Positions 38,562 to 48,560 are shown, counted from the first letter of the stretch. The stretch: 64,000 nt of DNA from CADEFX01 sp963806735 (GCA_963806735.1 CAWEBE010000024.1:67663-131662), one strand, 5' to 3'. A program made the numbers and translations. The notes: a model not told the origin generated them from the letters alone.

Positions 38562-38569
38562 CTAATTAG

Positions 38570-38706
38570 CTAGAGCGCGATCATTTCAAATGGAATCGCA
38601 TTCGCGATCCATTGGAGCGTGGCTCCTGCTCTACACTTCCGAGTAGAGTGCAATTCACGCCTCATATGGAAGCGTCGGCGCTTCCATATGAGGCGATCGG
38701 ACTTTA
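38570..38706. repeat. R1 palindromic repeats (two units)
   Basis: Begins CTAGAGCGCGATCATTTC, has the TGGAATCGCATTCGCGATCCA core, then a second unit with the hairpin CCTCATATGGAAGCG/CGCTTCCATATGAGG. The TCATATGG/CCATATGA arms differ from TCACATGG/CCATGTGA at 30412 and 37153 by a paired change. The last bases, TTTAG, include the TAA stop (minus strand) of the outer-membrane protein gene. Confidence 0.83.
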
Positions 38707-39666
38707 GCTGCCCGGTTGCGTGGGCGCGCGCATGACGCGCAAACCCACCCCCGCGGCCACTTGGTGGCTGGCGAGCACGGTGGAAAGGTAGCCGTCGACG
38801 GGGCTTGCACCCCGCAGGATATCCATGGCCTGCCGCCAGAAATCGCCAGGAAACCAACCGCCGTCGACGCGGGTCATGGGGGCCTGATAGCTCGCTATGA
38901 CGAATTTGTACTCGAGGAAGATCGAGGCGCGCGGGAGGCGCAACTCCATGCCGAGCACGGCCTGCGCCGCGGGTCCGACGTACTGATACTCGTAGGTGCG
39001 CTTGGGATCGCCGTTGAACTGCACCTCAGTATGCGGCAGGGCCACGCCGACACCGCCGCCGAGGTAGGGCGCCAGACCGGGCAACAGGCTCGGCAAGCGA
39101 GCCAGCCCGTTGGCCGTCAGAGTATTGTGGCCATGACTGAACTCGAAGTGGCGGAAGACATCACCGAGCCTGGCCTTTCCGGTCATGATCTGGCCGTTAC
39201 GCGAGCCGCTCAGCCTGACCTCCTGGTCGCGCTGGGAGATGGCCTTGGAGTGGGTGAAGTCCAGCATACCGCCGAAAGTGCCACCGCTCGACCACTGCAT
39301 GGTGCGGATGCCGTAATACACCGGGCTCTTGAACGGCCGGCCCTCCCACGTGATGTCGTGCACGGTGAGGTCGGTCGTGCCGGGCTTCGTGAACTTCACG
39401 TCGCTCGGGTGCGTGTAAGGCGAGCCGCCGTAGCCGGCAATGACGTATTCTCCTCGTGGCAAATCCGCTGTCGAGCTGGCGGCCTGCGTGCCTTCTGCCT
39501 TCCCGGTCTTTTCCCGCTCCGCTGCGACATTGTCCGCAAGCATCGTGTGCCCGGCCCACAAGCAAAGCACGAAGGCGGCGACTGCCGCGCTGAGGCGCTC
39601 CTTCCGCCACCACCAGTCGCCGACGGTTCGAAACTCCGCAACAGTCGGGTGCGGCGCCGATGGCAT
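38704..39666 (-). CDS. Outer-membrane beta-barrel protein, lipid A oxidase-like
   Basis: A 320-residue envelope protein. The hydrophobic segment LSAAVAAFVLCLWAGHTMLA (about residues 25-44) is a signal or anchor. From about residue 70 the sequence alternates in the manner of a beta-barrel (YVIAGYGGSPYTHPSDVKF, YYGIRTMQWSSGGTFGGMLD, FTHSKAISQRDQ) and ends in barrel-like strands (YQYVGPAAQAVLGMELRLP, FLEYKFVIASYQAPM). The GG-PYTHPSDVKF...WEGRPFKSPVYYGIR pattern resembles rhizobial LpxQ-type proteins that oxidise lipid A glucosamine; this resemblance is from memory and not tested. The ATG at 39666 has GGAGA upstream. Confidence 0.65.
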   Translation of the reverse strand: MPSAPHPTVAEFRTVGDWWWRKERLSAAVAAFVLCLWAGHTMLADNVAAEREKTGKAEGTQAASSTADLPRGEYVIAGYGGSPYTHPSDVKFTKPGTTDLTVHDITWEGRPFKSPVYYGIRTMQWSSGGTFGGMLDFTHSKAISQRDQEVRLSGSRNGQIMTGKARLGDVFRHFEFSHGHNTLTANGLARLPSLLPGLAPYLGGGVGVALPHTEVQFNGDPKRTYEYQYVGPAAQAVLGMELRLPRASIFLEYKFVIASYQAPMTRVDGGWFPGDFWRQAMDILRGASPVDGYLSTVLASHQVAAGVGLRVMRAPTQPGS

Positions 39667-39781
39667 GCCTGATGTCTCCGCTGGGAAGCCGCGCGGGACC
39701 CCGTGTACCGGCGCGAAAGCTGGAAACACTCATAGCTTGTATAGGCCATCCGTGCCATCCCGCTGCATCGTCGCACTCGGG

Positions 39782-39856
39782 CTAGTGTCCCGATCGCGAC
39801 GCTCGTCGGATCCCGAGCCGAGCGCTGAACGAGCTTCGCGATCGAAAGGACACTAA
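39782..39856. repeat. R3 palindromic repeat
   Basis: Ends CTAGTGTCC and GGACACTAA, with the stem GATCGCGA-C-GCTCG/CGAGC-T-TCGCGATC. Compare 22728-22805, where the stem is GATTCCGA/TCGGAATC. An R2 copy follows after 13 nt. Confidence 0.82.
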
Positions 39857-39869
39857 CAAGCTTATGATT

Positions 39870-39946
39870 CTAGTGTGATTCAGATCGAGAAATTCGCTCG
39901 GGATACATGCCGCGAGTTCCGGCGAATTTCTCGATCATCGCACTAG
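39870..39946. repeat. R2 palindromic repeat
   Basis: CTAGTGTGATTCAGATCGAG to CGATCATCGCACTAG, inner arms GAGAAATTCGCTCGG and CCGGCGAATTTCTC. It ends 7 nt before the pbpC stop (39953). Confidence 0.85.
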
Positions 39947-39952
39947 CGCCGA

Positions 39953-42184
39953 TCACTTGAGGCGAACCTCCACACGATCCGAGCGACCGCGTGCATCGAT
40001 GACAGAAATGCGAACGAACCCACGTCCGTCCGGCTGCCACGTGACATCACGCCGCGCGGCATCAGAGGCGATCGGCCGGCCGTCCGCCAGCCATGTCAAA
40101 GGCAGAGCGCCGCCTTCCGCTTTCAGCACCACAATCGGCGGCTCGCCATCGTCGGTCTCGAGCTCGGCACGATCCGGCGGAAAGGCGATCTGCACGACCG
40201 GCTCAAGATAGGGCCCGGCGGCTTCGTCCTCAGCGCCCTCCTTGAAACGCCGCAAGGGAGGCGGTAGCGCGCGCCCCGATAGGAGAGACACCCCGGCTTT
40301 GGGTGGTTGAAGCGGAACCGGGCGCTCGGCGATACGCGCGAATGCATCGAACAGAACGGGAGCGGCTGCGCCGCGGCCCGTCAGTCCTGCCGTAGCGGTT
40401 CCATCGGCGCGACCGACCCACACCGCAATCGTGTGGCGTCCGTCGAAGCCCACGGCCCACGCATCGCGATATCCGTATGACGTGCCTGTCTTGTAGGCAA
40501 TGCCACCGCCCTTGGCATTTGCCGGCGGCGGTGCGCTCTTCAGGATGTCGGCGACGTACCATGCAGCCGTGGGCGCCAACAGCCGGCGCGCGAGCCTGCG
40601 TGGAGCAGCCATTGCGGCCCGGACATGGACGAGGCTGATGGCATCGCCACCCCGAGCGAGGCTGGCATAGATCGTGGCGAGGTCGGTCAGCCGCATGCCG
40701 ATGCCACCGAGTGCAATGGCGAGCGTCGCTTCCGACCGGCCCGGCAGTGCCGCCGTCAGATCGAGCCGTCGCAGCCGGTTGACGAGGCGCGATGGCCCAA
40801 CCGCCGCCAGCACCTTCACCGCCGGAATGTTCAACGAATGCGCCAGTGCCTCGCGGACAGTGACGGTGCCGCGGAAATCTTCATCGAAGTTCTTCGGCGC
40901 ATAGGTGCCGAACCGCGCCGGCCTATCCTCGATCATTGTCTCGGGATGCGCCAGGCCCAGCTCGAAGGCGATCCCGTAGATGACCGGCTTCAGCGTCGAC
41001 CCCGGCGAGCGCACCGCATCCGTCATGTCGATGGCGCCGAGCCGACTTTCGTCGAGATAGCCGGCCGAGCCCACGTGCGCCAAGACGTCCCCGCTGGCAT
41101 GATCGACCACGAGCATGGCGGCCGACAGCCGCTCGCCCAACAGGTGCGCATGCTCGCGCACCAGCGGCTCGAGCCCTGCCTGCATTTCGCGATCGAGCGT
41201 CAGCCGATGCACCGAGCGGCCGAGCTCGCGCGCAACCTCTGCCTCTGTCAGATGCGGCGCGAGCTTGGGAAACTCCTGCCGCCGCGTGGGTACCAGCTCG
41301 GCTCGCGCGCGCTCGACCTCTTCCGCTGTCACGACGCCGGCGAACTGCGCACGGGCCAGCACACGCTCCCGTGCGCGCCGCGCAGCAGCTGAAAAGCGAT
41401 CCGGCCGCCGCGCCTCGGGCGCCTGCGGTAGTGCGACCAGCAGCGCCGCCTCGCCAATCGACAAGCGGCGCGGCTCTTTGCCGAAATAGGCGAGAGAGGC
41501 CGCCCGTACGCCCTCGATGTTGCCGCCGAACGGCGCCAGACGCAGATAGAGCCGCAGGATCTCATCCTTCGACAGCCGGCTTTCAAGTTGCCGGGCGCGC
41601 AGCATCTGCTTGAGCTTGCCCGCAGCGGTGCGCTCGTGCTCGCCGTCGAGCAAGCGCGCCACCTGCATGGTCAGCGTCGAAGCGCCAGAGACGATACGCC
41701 CGCGACGCAGGACCAGCGTCATCGCGCGTCCGACCGCCCACGCATCGACGCCGGAGTGTGTGCGAAAGCGCCGGTCCTCGTAGGCCATCAGCATGGCCAG
41801 ATAGCGCGCATCGACCTGATCGACCTCGGCGGGCAAACGCCAGCGCCCATCCTCTGTGGTGAAAGCGCGCAGCAGCCGATCATTGCGATCGACCACGCTC
41901 ACCGACACGGCCTCGGCGCGCTCCAGCGGCAGTGGGCCGATCAGGTGCGCCGCCAGATACGGCACACTCCACAGTGCAAGCGGGAGGAGCAAGGCCAAGA
42001 TCAGCCCGACGGCAATGGCGCCGCGGAGGACTAGTTTCCCCCTTCCGCGGCGCCAGGGCGCCCCTGCTCGGGGCGCCTCCCCCGTCTCAATCGGGCAGGA
42101 AGGCGCGCATTGTCGGCCATCATCTGTGGCATGATGATGTCCCCGCGGAGTATTTCTTGTGGCAGCGTCCACGATCGGCCCCAC
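39953..42184 (-). CDS. pbpC: Penicillin-binding protein 1C
   Basis: A 743-residue bifunctional class A PBP. After a basic cytosolic tail and one membrane helix (GAIAVGLILALLLPLALWSV, about residues 55-74) come the GT51 glycosyltransferase domain (AYEDRRFRTHSGVDAWAVGR, SGASTLTMQVARLL), the transpeptidase domain with SPGSTLKPVIYG (active Ser), HSLNIPAVK and YKTGTSYGYRDAW, and the PBP1C-specific C-terminal domain. PBP1C is paired with a periplasmic alpha-2-macroglobulin in many proteobacteria; here that gene ends 2 nt before the likely GTG start (TAG-C-GTG context), so the two are surely co-transcribed. Confidence 0.93.
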   Translation of the reverse strand: MGPIVDAATRNTPRGHHHATDDGRQCAPSCPIETGEAPRAGAPWRRGRGKLVLRGAIAVGLILALLLPLALWSVPYLAAHLIGPLPLERAEAVSVSVVDRNDRLLRAFTTEDGRWRLPAEVDQVDARYLAMLMAYEDRRFRTHSGVDAWAVGRAMTLVLRRGRIVSGASTLTMQVARLLDGEHERTAAGKLKQMLRARQLESRLSKDEILRLYLRLAPFGGNIEGVRAASLAYFGKEPRRLSIGEAALLVALPQAPEARRPDRFSAAARRARERVLARAQFAGVVTAEEVERARAELVPTRRQEFPKLAPHLTEAEVARELGRSVHRLTLDREMQAGLEPLVREHAHLLGERLSAAMLVVDHASGDVLAHVGSAGYLDESRLGAIDMTDAVRSPGSTLKPVIYGIAFELGLAHPETMIEDRPARFGTYAPKNFDEDFRGTVTVREALAHSLNIPAVKVLAAVGPSRLVNRLRRLDLTAALPGRSEATLAIALGGIGMRLTDLATIYASLARGGDAISLVHVRAAMAAPRRLARRLLAPTAAWYVADILKSAPPPANAKGGGIAYKTGTSYGYRDAWAVGFDGRHTIAVWVGRADGTATAGLTGRGAAAPVLFDAFARIAERPVPLQPPKAGVSLLSGRALPPPLRRFKEGAEDEAAGPYLEPVVQIAFPPDRAELETDDGEPPIVVLKAEGGALPLTWLADGRPIASDAARRDVTWQPDGRGFVRISVIDARGRSDRVEVRLK

Positions 42185-42185
42185 G

Positions 42186-45100
42186 CTAGTTCCGAGGCGC
42201 GACGTCGAGCCTGCCTGCAGCGGTGCGTGCGAAGCGGTCGGGCCGGTACATGTCCTCCACCGTCGCCGCCGGATGCACGAAGCTCCCCGGCGTCACCGCC
42301 CGCACGACGTAGGCCAGCGTTGCCGATGGCTTCGTGCTCGCGCCCGAGTTGCCGTTGCGGCCCTCGCCGAAGAAGTTGAAGGCGGCGACGAAGCGATCGT
42401 CACGAAACTCGGTGTGCTCCGGCTCCTTGCTGCGCTTCAGCCATTCGAGGTTGCCGATATCGCCCGAGTCGACCAGCCTGGGGTTCTCGATCTCCAGACC
42501 CGCCGGCAGCCGGTCGACCAGCAGCACGCGCCCGCCGGTCTCCGTGCCTTCGATCTTGAGCACGACGACAAGGCGATCTGTCTGCTGCAGGCTGGCCGTC
42601 CCGCCGCTGGCGCTCGCCAGCTCCACCTTCTTGCCGGCCAGCGTGTAGTAGCTGCGCTCGATGGTGAAACCCTTCGCCACCGCCGGCTCGGGCGTCAGCG
42701 ATGCACCCAGCACCGACACGACCGCATCGACCGATGCGTCTGCCTCGTTGCGGATGGTGAGTGCACCGTCTTTGAGCTCCGCCGCCGTCAACGCGCGCGT
42801 CAGCTCGCCCTGATGCGGCGTGCCGTTGACGTTCAGCGCCGTATCATGTCGCTGCTCAGCGAGCGCACGCGCCGCCAGCAGCATCCAGGCTTGCTCCTGC
42901 GTCGAGGTGTAGGTGCGCGTCTGATACGCCTTGGCGATGACGCTCGCGAGCCGCGGTGTCTCGGCTTTGACGATGCCGGCCTCGGCTGCCAGTGTCACCA
43001 ACCCGGCACCGTCCCGGATACCGGAGCCATAATCGGACCGGCTCAGACCTTTGTCGCTGTCGCTGAGCTGTGCCAGCGCCGCCCGGAACGCTCGCTCGGC
43101 CCGTTCCTTGTCGCCCATCATGGCCAGCGCCGCACCGAGTTGCGCCTGCGCCAGCGGCGTCGCAAAGCGCTCCAGCCGCGTGTCGACGTAGTAGCGCAAC
43201 TCGCCGATCAGCGCGCGACCGTTGCGAGCGAGCACATACAGCGCATAGGCCCGCGCCTCGCCGCCGCGCTCGAAGTCCTGCGCATAGCCGATGAAGTTCT
43301 GCAGCCGGTCGAGCGCCTGCGCGAACGCCTGCGGACGCACTGTGTAGCCCGCCTCCTTCGCGCGCGTCAGGAAGTCCGTGACATAGCTCGACAGCCACAT
43401 GTCGGCGTTGTCGGGTCCCCAGATGCCGAACGCGCCGGAGGCGTCTTGCATCTCCAGCACCCGCTCCACGGCCTTCTGCACCCGCTCACGCAGCCCGCTC
43501 TCCTGCGCCAGGCCGATGCGGCGCGCCATCTCGCTGACATACAGCAGCGGCAACGCGCGGCTGGTGGTCTGCTCGGCGCAACCGTACGGATAGCGGTCGA
43601 GCTGCCCCAGCAGGCCCGGCACGTCCATGCCGGCAATGGGGCCGATATTGACGGTGATGCGCGCCGTCGACGGGATCAGGTCCTGCAAAAGATCCGCGCC
43701 GAGCGTCAGCTTGCCGCCCTTGGCCAACGCCGACACGGTCGTGCGCCGAATGTCACCGGCCGGTGGCTTCACATCCAGCGCGATCCGCCGTCTGACCTCG
43801 ATGCCGCCCGGTCCCATGACGCGCACCGCATAGACAAAACCGCCGATCTCGCCCGGCTTCACCGCCACGCGCTCGCGTACGCGTTCGCCGGTCTTGATCG
43901 CGATCTCGCGACCGGCCAGGCTCGACTTCGCGCCGGTCGGACCCTCCTGCTCGACCGTCACCTGATAGCCGGCGGCCGGTCCCTCGACGTTGTGCACATC
44001 GACCTCGAAGCGCGCCTCGTCACCGAGCGTCAGGAAGCGCGGCGTCGTAGCCGTCAGCGCCAGTGCATCGCGCACGATCACGTCGGCGCTGGTCGAGCCG
44101 AGTTTCGTCTCGCTCCACGCCACCGCCATCACCCGCACGGTGCCGTTGAAGTCGGGTAGCTCCAGATCGACCCGCGCCGTGCCGTCGGCGCCGACCTTGA
44201 CGATGCCGGAGAACAGCGCCAGCGGCTTCTCCACCGGCGGGCTGCCCTGTGTGCTCATGTCGCCCGACCCATCTCCGCCGGAGCGCAGCGTGCCGCGCTC
44301 GGCGCGCATGCCGTCGATCAGCCGTCCGTAGAAATCGCGCAGCTCGATGCCGAGCCGGCGCTGGGAGAAGAACCATTTCTCCGGCGCGGGCGCCTCGAAG
44401 CGCGTCAGGTTGAGAATGCCAACGTCAACCGCCGCCACGGTGACGCGCGCCTCTTCCCCAGCACCCATGCCGCTCAGCTTGACCCGCACCGTCAGCGTGC
44501 TCGACGGTTTCACCTTCTGCGGCACGTCGAGCGCCACCTTGAGCACGCGCTCGGCGGTATCGACGCCGAGCCACTTCACGCCGATGGCACGGCCCGGCAT
44601 GCGCCGCGCTTTCTCGTCCAGGGGGCGATAGAGCGTCGCCGTCACGTACGCGCCCGGCAGCCAGTCCTGCTGCACTGGCAGGGCGATCTCGCCGCCGCCG
44701 GCCGGAATGTCGGCCTGCTGGGTTGCGAGCAGCTTGTTGCTCAGCACGGCGATCGTGACCTTGCCCGCCTGCTTGCTGGCGATCTTGACGCGCGCCGTCT
44801 CGCCCGCCTTGTAGCTCGACTTGTCGAGCGCGACGTCGAGCATCTCCGGACTGTCGAGATTGTCGCTTGCATGCCAGCCGGAATTGAACGTTACGCTGGA
44901 CATGGCTGCGGATGACCCCACGGCCGAGACCTCGAGCCGATAGCGGCCCCAATCGACTTGGCTCGATATGCGTGCCGGCACCCCGGATGCTGTGCTGACC
45001 GTGCCGCCACCGATGCGACGCGTGGTCGTCACCGTCTCGTAGTTCCACTGGCCGTCACGGCTGTACCACTGCCAGCGCTGGTCGAGCCGGAGCAGCTCCC

Positions 45101-47426
45101 ACTTGAAGGACGCACTCTCGACCGACTTGCCTTCGGGCGTGACGAGGGCCACGTCGAACGCCGCCGTCTCGCCTTCGCCGACTTCATTCCCCGCAAACAG
45201 CGGCTTGACGCCGACGCGCGCTTCGGCTGGCGCGACGGCCATGCTCACCTTGCGCTCGATGGCGCGGCCACCCGGCTCGCGCAAGCGCAGCAGCACATCG
45301 GCCTCCAGGGGCCGTGCCGTGCGCGGGATCGCCGGCAGGCGCAGAGATACCTCGCTGCGGCCCTGCGTGTCGGTCGCGGTCAAGTCTTCCAGCGTCTTGC
45401 GCACGGCCGTGATGCGCTCGTCGGCCAGGCCGAAACGGTAGCCGGGAAATCCGGCCACGCCTGCCGACGACGCCTTGACGATGACCTCACCTTCGACCGC
45501 CAAACCCACGGCCGGCGGGCCGTACAGATAGCGGCCCTCGAGCGCGATCCTGCCGGTCTCTTCCGGCGCGATGGCCGGGCTCTGTGCCTCGAGCTTCAGA
45601 GAGAGGCGCTCGGACACGAAGTCTTCCACCAGGAAGGCGATGCTCGCCAGCGGCTCCGCCTTTGGATCGGTATGGATCTTGGCGCGCCAGGTGCCGGTCA
45701 TTGCCGTTGGCGCTAGCGCCAGGGTTGTCGTGCGTCCGCCGAGACCCTGGTCGACCAGCGCTATGCGCCGGTGCTCAACACCGTCCGGGCGCGTGATGAT
45801 CAGCGTCGCAGGCAGGGTCGCAGCCTTGCTTGCGGCATCGCGCAGGAGGCTGGTGAGATGCACGTTCTCACCCGGTCGATAGACCCCGCGGTCGGCATAG
45901 AGATAGGCATCGAGCGGTCCCGGCGTCTCGCGCCCTTTGACGCCGCGGTCGGTCAGATCGAATGCCGCCGTCGCGAGATCGAGAAACGCGTAATCCTGGC
46001 TGGTGTCGGCGACGAGCAGCGCCGGCGCCATGCCACCGGTGCCGCGCTTGAGACCGGCATCGAAGCGCGCATAGCCGGCGTCATCCGTTTTCGCGGTGCC
46101 CAGGACCTCGTTGTTGCGCGCGATCAGGCGCACCTGCGTTCCGGGAACGGGCGCTGCCGTCGCCAGCGAGCGCACGAACGCATGCAGGCCATCGTCTCCT
46201 GAGAGAGCGGAGAGGCCGAGATCGGACACGATGAACCATTGCGTCGCCGTACTGCGCTCCTCGCCCTCTGCTTTCCCCGCCCGCGCCGAGATCAAATAGA
46301 CGCCCGGCTCCAGCTTCGGCACCGCATCGCTCACGGGCAGCGCCGTCGTCACGTCCTCGTTGAGGCGCGAGGTGACGGCAAGCTCTCCCTGCCATACGCG
46401 CTGACCCGAGCGCTCGCGCAACGCCTCGACCTCGTAACTCTGCATCTGCTTCAGGAAACTCTCCCCGCCGACGGCGCCCACGAGCCCGCGATCACCGATG
46501 CGGAGGATTTCGACTGCCACCTTGTCCGTGTTCACGGTCACCACGGGGATGCCGACCTGGCCACGGCTCGGCAGCACATAGTTGCGGCCCGTGAAGCGCA
46601 CACTTGCGGCGCGGTCGCGTACGTACACCGTGATCTCGGAGGCCTTGGCCAGTAGCTCGCCCTCCGCCGACGGCAACCCGGCGCGCACCTGCACCTCGTA
46701 GCGCTTGCCGTGCGCCAGCCCGTCGATGCAAACCTGCTGGCCCTCTGCCGATACGCTCTGCGGGTCCTTGCCGTCGAGCGACAGGAACTTGGCGTGGTCG
46801 GCCTGACCAGTCGCCACGCGCTCGGAAAAGTTCAGACACAGGCGTGGCTCGGAGGCATCCGAGTCGACCTTGTAGTCGACGATGCGGAAGCCGTGCTCGG
46901 CGTAGAGCGCATCGAACGCCTGGCGAGCGTGCGCATTTTCCACGAGCGCCAAACTAGCCTTCAGCGCGTTGATGGCCGGGCGCCACAACGAGCGGCGCTT
47001 GAGCGCGTCAGCCAGCACCGCGAGCGCAGCGGCTTTCTGCGCCGGCGCGGCAGCGCGCAGGTATGCCGTGTATGCCGCGCCGGAGGCATTGACAGGCAGC
47101 TCGTAGCGCTCGGAGCCTGCATCGGGCGTTATGGCGAGCAGCGCACGCGCCAGCCCGGTCCAGCTCTCGCTGTCCTTGGGGTCTGCCGCCACGGCAGCGG
47201 CCATGCTGCGTGAGGCCCCGCGCGCGTCGCTGCCTAGTACTTTGAGCCCTACCTCGCGCAGCTGCGCCGCCGTCTGCCTGCCGGGCTTCCAGTTGAGCTT
47301 GAGATAGGCCTCGTAGCGCTCGGCATCCTTGGCCAGGACCGGATGCGCAAAGGGCGCTTCCTGTGCAGCCGCAACAGTCGGCATGACCAAGGCAAGAAGC
47401 AGGAGCGAGCGAGGCAGGAGCGACAT
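42186..47426 (-). CDS. Bacterial alpha-2-macroglobulin with thioester motif
   Basis: A protein of about 1746 residues, exported by the signal peptide MSLLPRSLLLLALVMPTVAAA. It has a helical N-terminal region, MG1-type repeats (for example the PGLDAYLYADRGVYRPGENV-like segment seen as DAYLYADRGVYRPGENVHLT), the A2M core, and the thioester site YGCAEQTTS (CxEQ), then the alpha-alpha domain and receptor-binding-like C-terminus. Bacterial A2Ms trap attacking proteases in the periplasm and work with PBP1C in wall repair. It lacks a clear lipobox, unlike E. coli YfhM. ATG 47426 is preferred because it starts the signal peptide; a start at 47477 would precede it with 17 polar residues. Confidence 0.92.
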   Translation of the reverse strand: MSLLPRSLLLLALVMPTVAAAQEAPFAHPVLAKDAERYEAYLKLNWKPGRQTAAQLREVGLKVLGSDARGASRSMAAAVAADPKDSESWTGLARALLAITPDAGSERYELPVNASGAAYTAYLRAAAPAQKAAALAVLADALKRRSLWRPAINALKASLALVENAHARQAFDALYAEHGFRIVDYKVDSDASEPRLCLNFSERVATGQADHAKFLSLDGKDPQSVSAEGQQVCIDGLAHGKRYEVQVRAGLPSAEGELLAKASEITVYVRDRAASVRFTGRNYVLPSRGQVGIPVVTVNTDKVAVEILRIGDRGLVGAVGGESFLKQMQSYEVEALRERSGQRVWQGELAVTSRLNEDVTTALPVSDAVPKLEPGVYLISARAGKAEGEERSTATQWFIVSDLGLSALSGDDGLHAFVRSLATAAPVPGTQVRLIARNNEVLGTAKTDDAGYARFDAGLKRGTGGMAPALLVADTSQDYAFLDLATAAFDLTDRGVKGRETPGPLDAYLYADRGVYRPGENVHLTSLLRDAASKAATLPATLIITRPDGVEHRRIALVDQGLGGRTTTLALAPTAMTGTWRAKIHTDPKAEPLASIAFLVEDFVSERLSLKLEAQSPAIAPEETGRIALEGRYLYGPPAVGLAVEGEVIVKASSAGVAGFPGYRFGLADERITAVRKTLEDLTATDTQGRSEVSLRLPAIPRTARPLEADVLLRLREPGGRAIERKVSMAVAPAEARVGVKPLFAGNEVGEGETAAFDVALVTPEGKSVESASFKWELLRLDQRWQWYSRDGQWNYETVTTTRRIGGGTVSTASGVPARISSQVDWGRYRLEVSAVGSSAAMSSVTFNSGWHASDNLDSPEMLDVALDKSSYKAGETARVKIASKQAGKVTIAVLSNKLLATQQADIPAGGGEIALPVQQDWLPGAYVTATLYRPLDEKARRMPGRAIGVKWLGVDTAERVLKVALDVPQKVKPSSTLTVRVKLSGMGAGEEARVTVAAVDVGILNLTRFEAPAPEKWFFSQRRLGIELRDFYGRLIDGMRAERGTLRSGGDGSGDMSTQGSPPVEKPLALFSGIVKVGADGTARVDLELPDFNGTVRVMAVAWSETKLGSTSADVIVRDALALTATTPRFLTLGDEARFEVDVHNVEGPAAGYQVTVEQEGPTGAKSSLAGREIAIKTGERVRERVAVKPGEIGGFVYAVRVMGPGGIEVRRRIALDVKPPAGDIRRTTVSALAKGGKLTLGADLLQDLIPSTARITVNIGPIAGMDVPGLLGQLDRYPYGCAEQTTSRALPLLYVSEMARRIGLAQESGLRERVQKAVERVLEMQDASGAFGIWGPDNADMWLSSYVTDFLTRAKEAGYTVRPQAFAQALDRLQNFIGYAQDFERGGEARAYALYVLARNGRALIGELRYYVDTRLERFATPLAQAQLGAALAMMGDKERAERAFRAALAQLSDSDKGLSRSDYGSGIRDGAGLVTLAAEAGIVKAETPRLASVIAKAYQTRTYTSTQEQAWMLLAARALAEQRHDTALNVNGTPHQGELTRALTAAELKDGALTIRNEADASVDAVVSVLGASLTPEPAVAKGFTIERSYYTLAGKKVELASASGGTASLQQTDRLVVVLKIEGTETGGRVLLVDRLPAGLEIENPRLVDSGDIGNLEWLKRSKEPEHTEFRDDRFVAAFNFFGEGRNGNSGASTKPSATLAYVVRAVTPGSFVHPAATVEDMYRPDRFARTAAGRLDVAPRN

Positions 47427-47659
47427 GGGGGGCGTGTCCTCGAGGAAGCCAAGTGCGGCGCCGGTCATCGGCGACATGCCGCGAGATCAGCGTCAGAGGA
47501 GCAGGCCTATACGCTCAATTCGTGGCGCGAAAAATGGCCGCCGCCCCGAGTGGGAAAGCGCGCTCCCCCTCACCCTGCGGTCGAGGAAACATTCGGCAAG
47601 TGACGGCAAATGCCGTGCGGCGAAGATAGCCGAGCACCAAACCTGTCCAGGTTAGAAAC

Positions 47660-48175
47660 CTACGCTGCTGCCGGCTCTGCACCCAATTGGCGTACGTGCA
47701 GCGGCTCGGTGGCCTGCCACAGCCTCTCGAACGTGCTGCGCGCGCGTCCTGCTGCGGCGGCATCGTCGGCCATGTAACTTTCGAAGGCGTCTCGCTTCAA
47801 CGGGTCACGGCGCAGGCTGTCGCCGTACCACGTGGCGCGCTGGCCCAGCACGAGTTGCTCGTGCGCATCGAGCAGCCGCGGATTGCGGGCGACACGGATC
47901 TCGCGCGCATGGCGGCCGGCCGTGGTCGGCCAGAGCTCCTTCGCACTCTCCGCGCTGGCAACAATCATGCGCACGCCGATGCCGCGCGATGCAATCTCGA
48001 CTGCAGCATCCTTGAGCGCGCGCGCAACAGGGCTCTCGTCCGAGCGCGCCACCAGAAGGACAGCCTGTGGACCGTCGTGCGCGGCCATATCCAGATACTG
48101 TCTGATGAAGCGTGCGATCTGTTGCTCCCGTTCCTGCTGTGGCGTATCGCCGTGGGAAGGGACCTTGGAGCGCAT
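47660..48175 (-). CDS. Conserved hypothetical protein
   Basis: A 171-residue soluble protein with no recognised domain. The middle (AVLLVARSDESPVARALKDA, then IASRGIGVRMIVAS) looks like an alternating alpha/beta fold, and the C-terminal half is charged (YGDSLRRDPLKRDAFESYMA). ATG 48175 has GGGGAG about 9 nt upstream, while the earlier ATG at 48232 has none. It is on the same strand as the A2M gene but separated by 230 bp. Confidence 0.6.
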   Translation of the reverse strand: MRSKVPSHGDTPQQEREQQIARFIRQYLDMAAHDGPQAVLLVARSDESPVARALKDAAVEIASRGIGVRMIVASAESAKELWPTTAGRHAREIRVARNPRLLDAHEQLVLGQRATWYGDSLRRDPLKRDAFESYMADDAAAAGRARSTFERLWQATEPLHVRQLGAEPAAA

Positions 48176-48470
48176 GAGCCATTCTCCCCAGCGCAGGAAA
48201 GGCGCCCGCGCTCTTGTCGTTAGCGTCCTCATTACGCGGCATTGGGGTTAAATAATGATTGAGCCGCAGTCCATTTGTGGATCGCGGACAGGTCATACTT
48301 CTGGAGCGCCGGCTGACACTCTCAGCTGCAATGAATTTTCAAGCAAAAATGAATGCCGCGGCGCGAATTCGCAGCCAGGACTGCGTACGCCTCGCATGTA
48401 GCGGTGCTCTCGGGAAAGGCACAGCGCAGCGGCCCATTGCTGCTGCCGCCGCGCTCCTGCCCCGCACCCT

Positions 48471-48560
48471 TCAGTGATGCATCAGGAAGAACAACCCGAC
48501 ACCCAAGGCTGGTCCTAACAACGTGGACACCACCACGAAAATCATGGGCTTGACGACCAT
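48471..48560 (-). CDS. Putative 29-residue single-helix membrane peptide
   Basis: An ATG-to-TGA frame (complement of 48471-48560) encodes MVVKPMIFVVVSTLLGPALG, then VGLFFLMHH. A short basic N-terminus is followed by about 20 hydrophobic residues with a central Gly-Pro. Small subunits of membrane enzymes look like this. A weak GAGGTGCGGGG lies upstream of the ATG. It stands alone in a long intergenic region. Confidence is limited by its size. Confidence 0.4.
   Translation of the reverse strand: MVVKPMIFVVVSTLLGPALGVGLFFLMHH

Noticed and set aside
42159..44159. 666-residue plus-strand frame opposite the A2M gene
   Set aside because: Antisense shadow; the opposite strand has clear A2M motifs including CAEQ.
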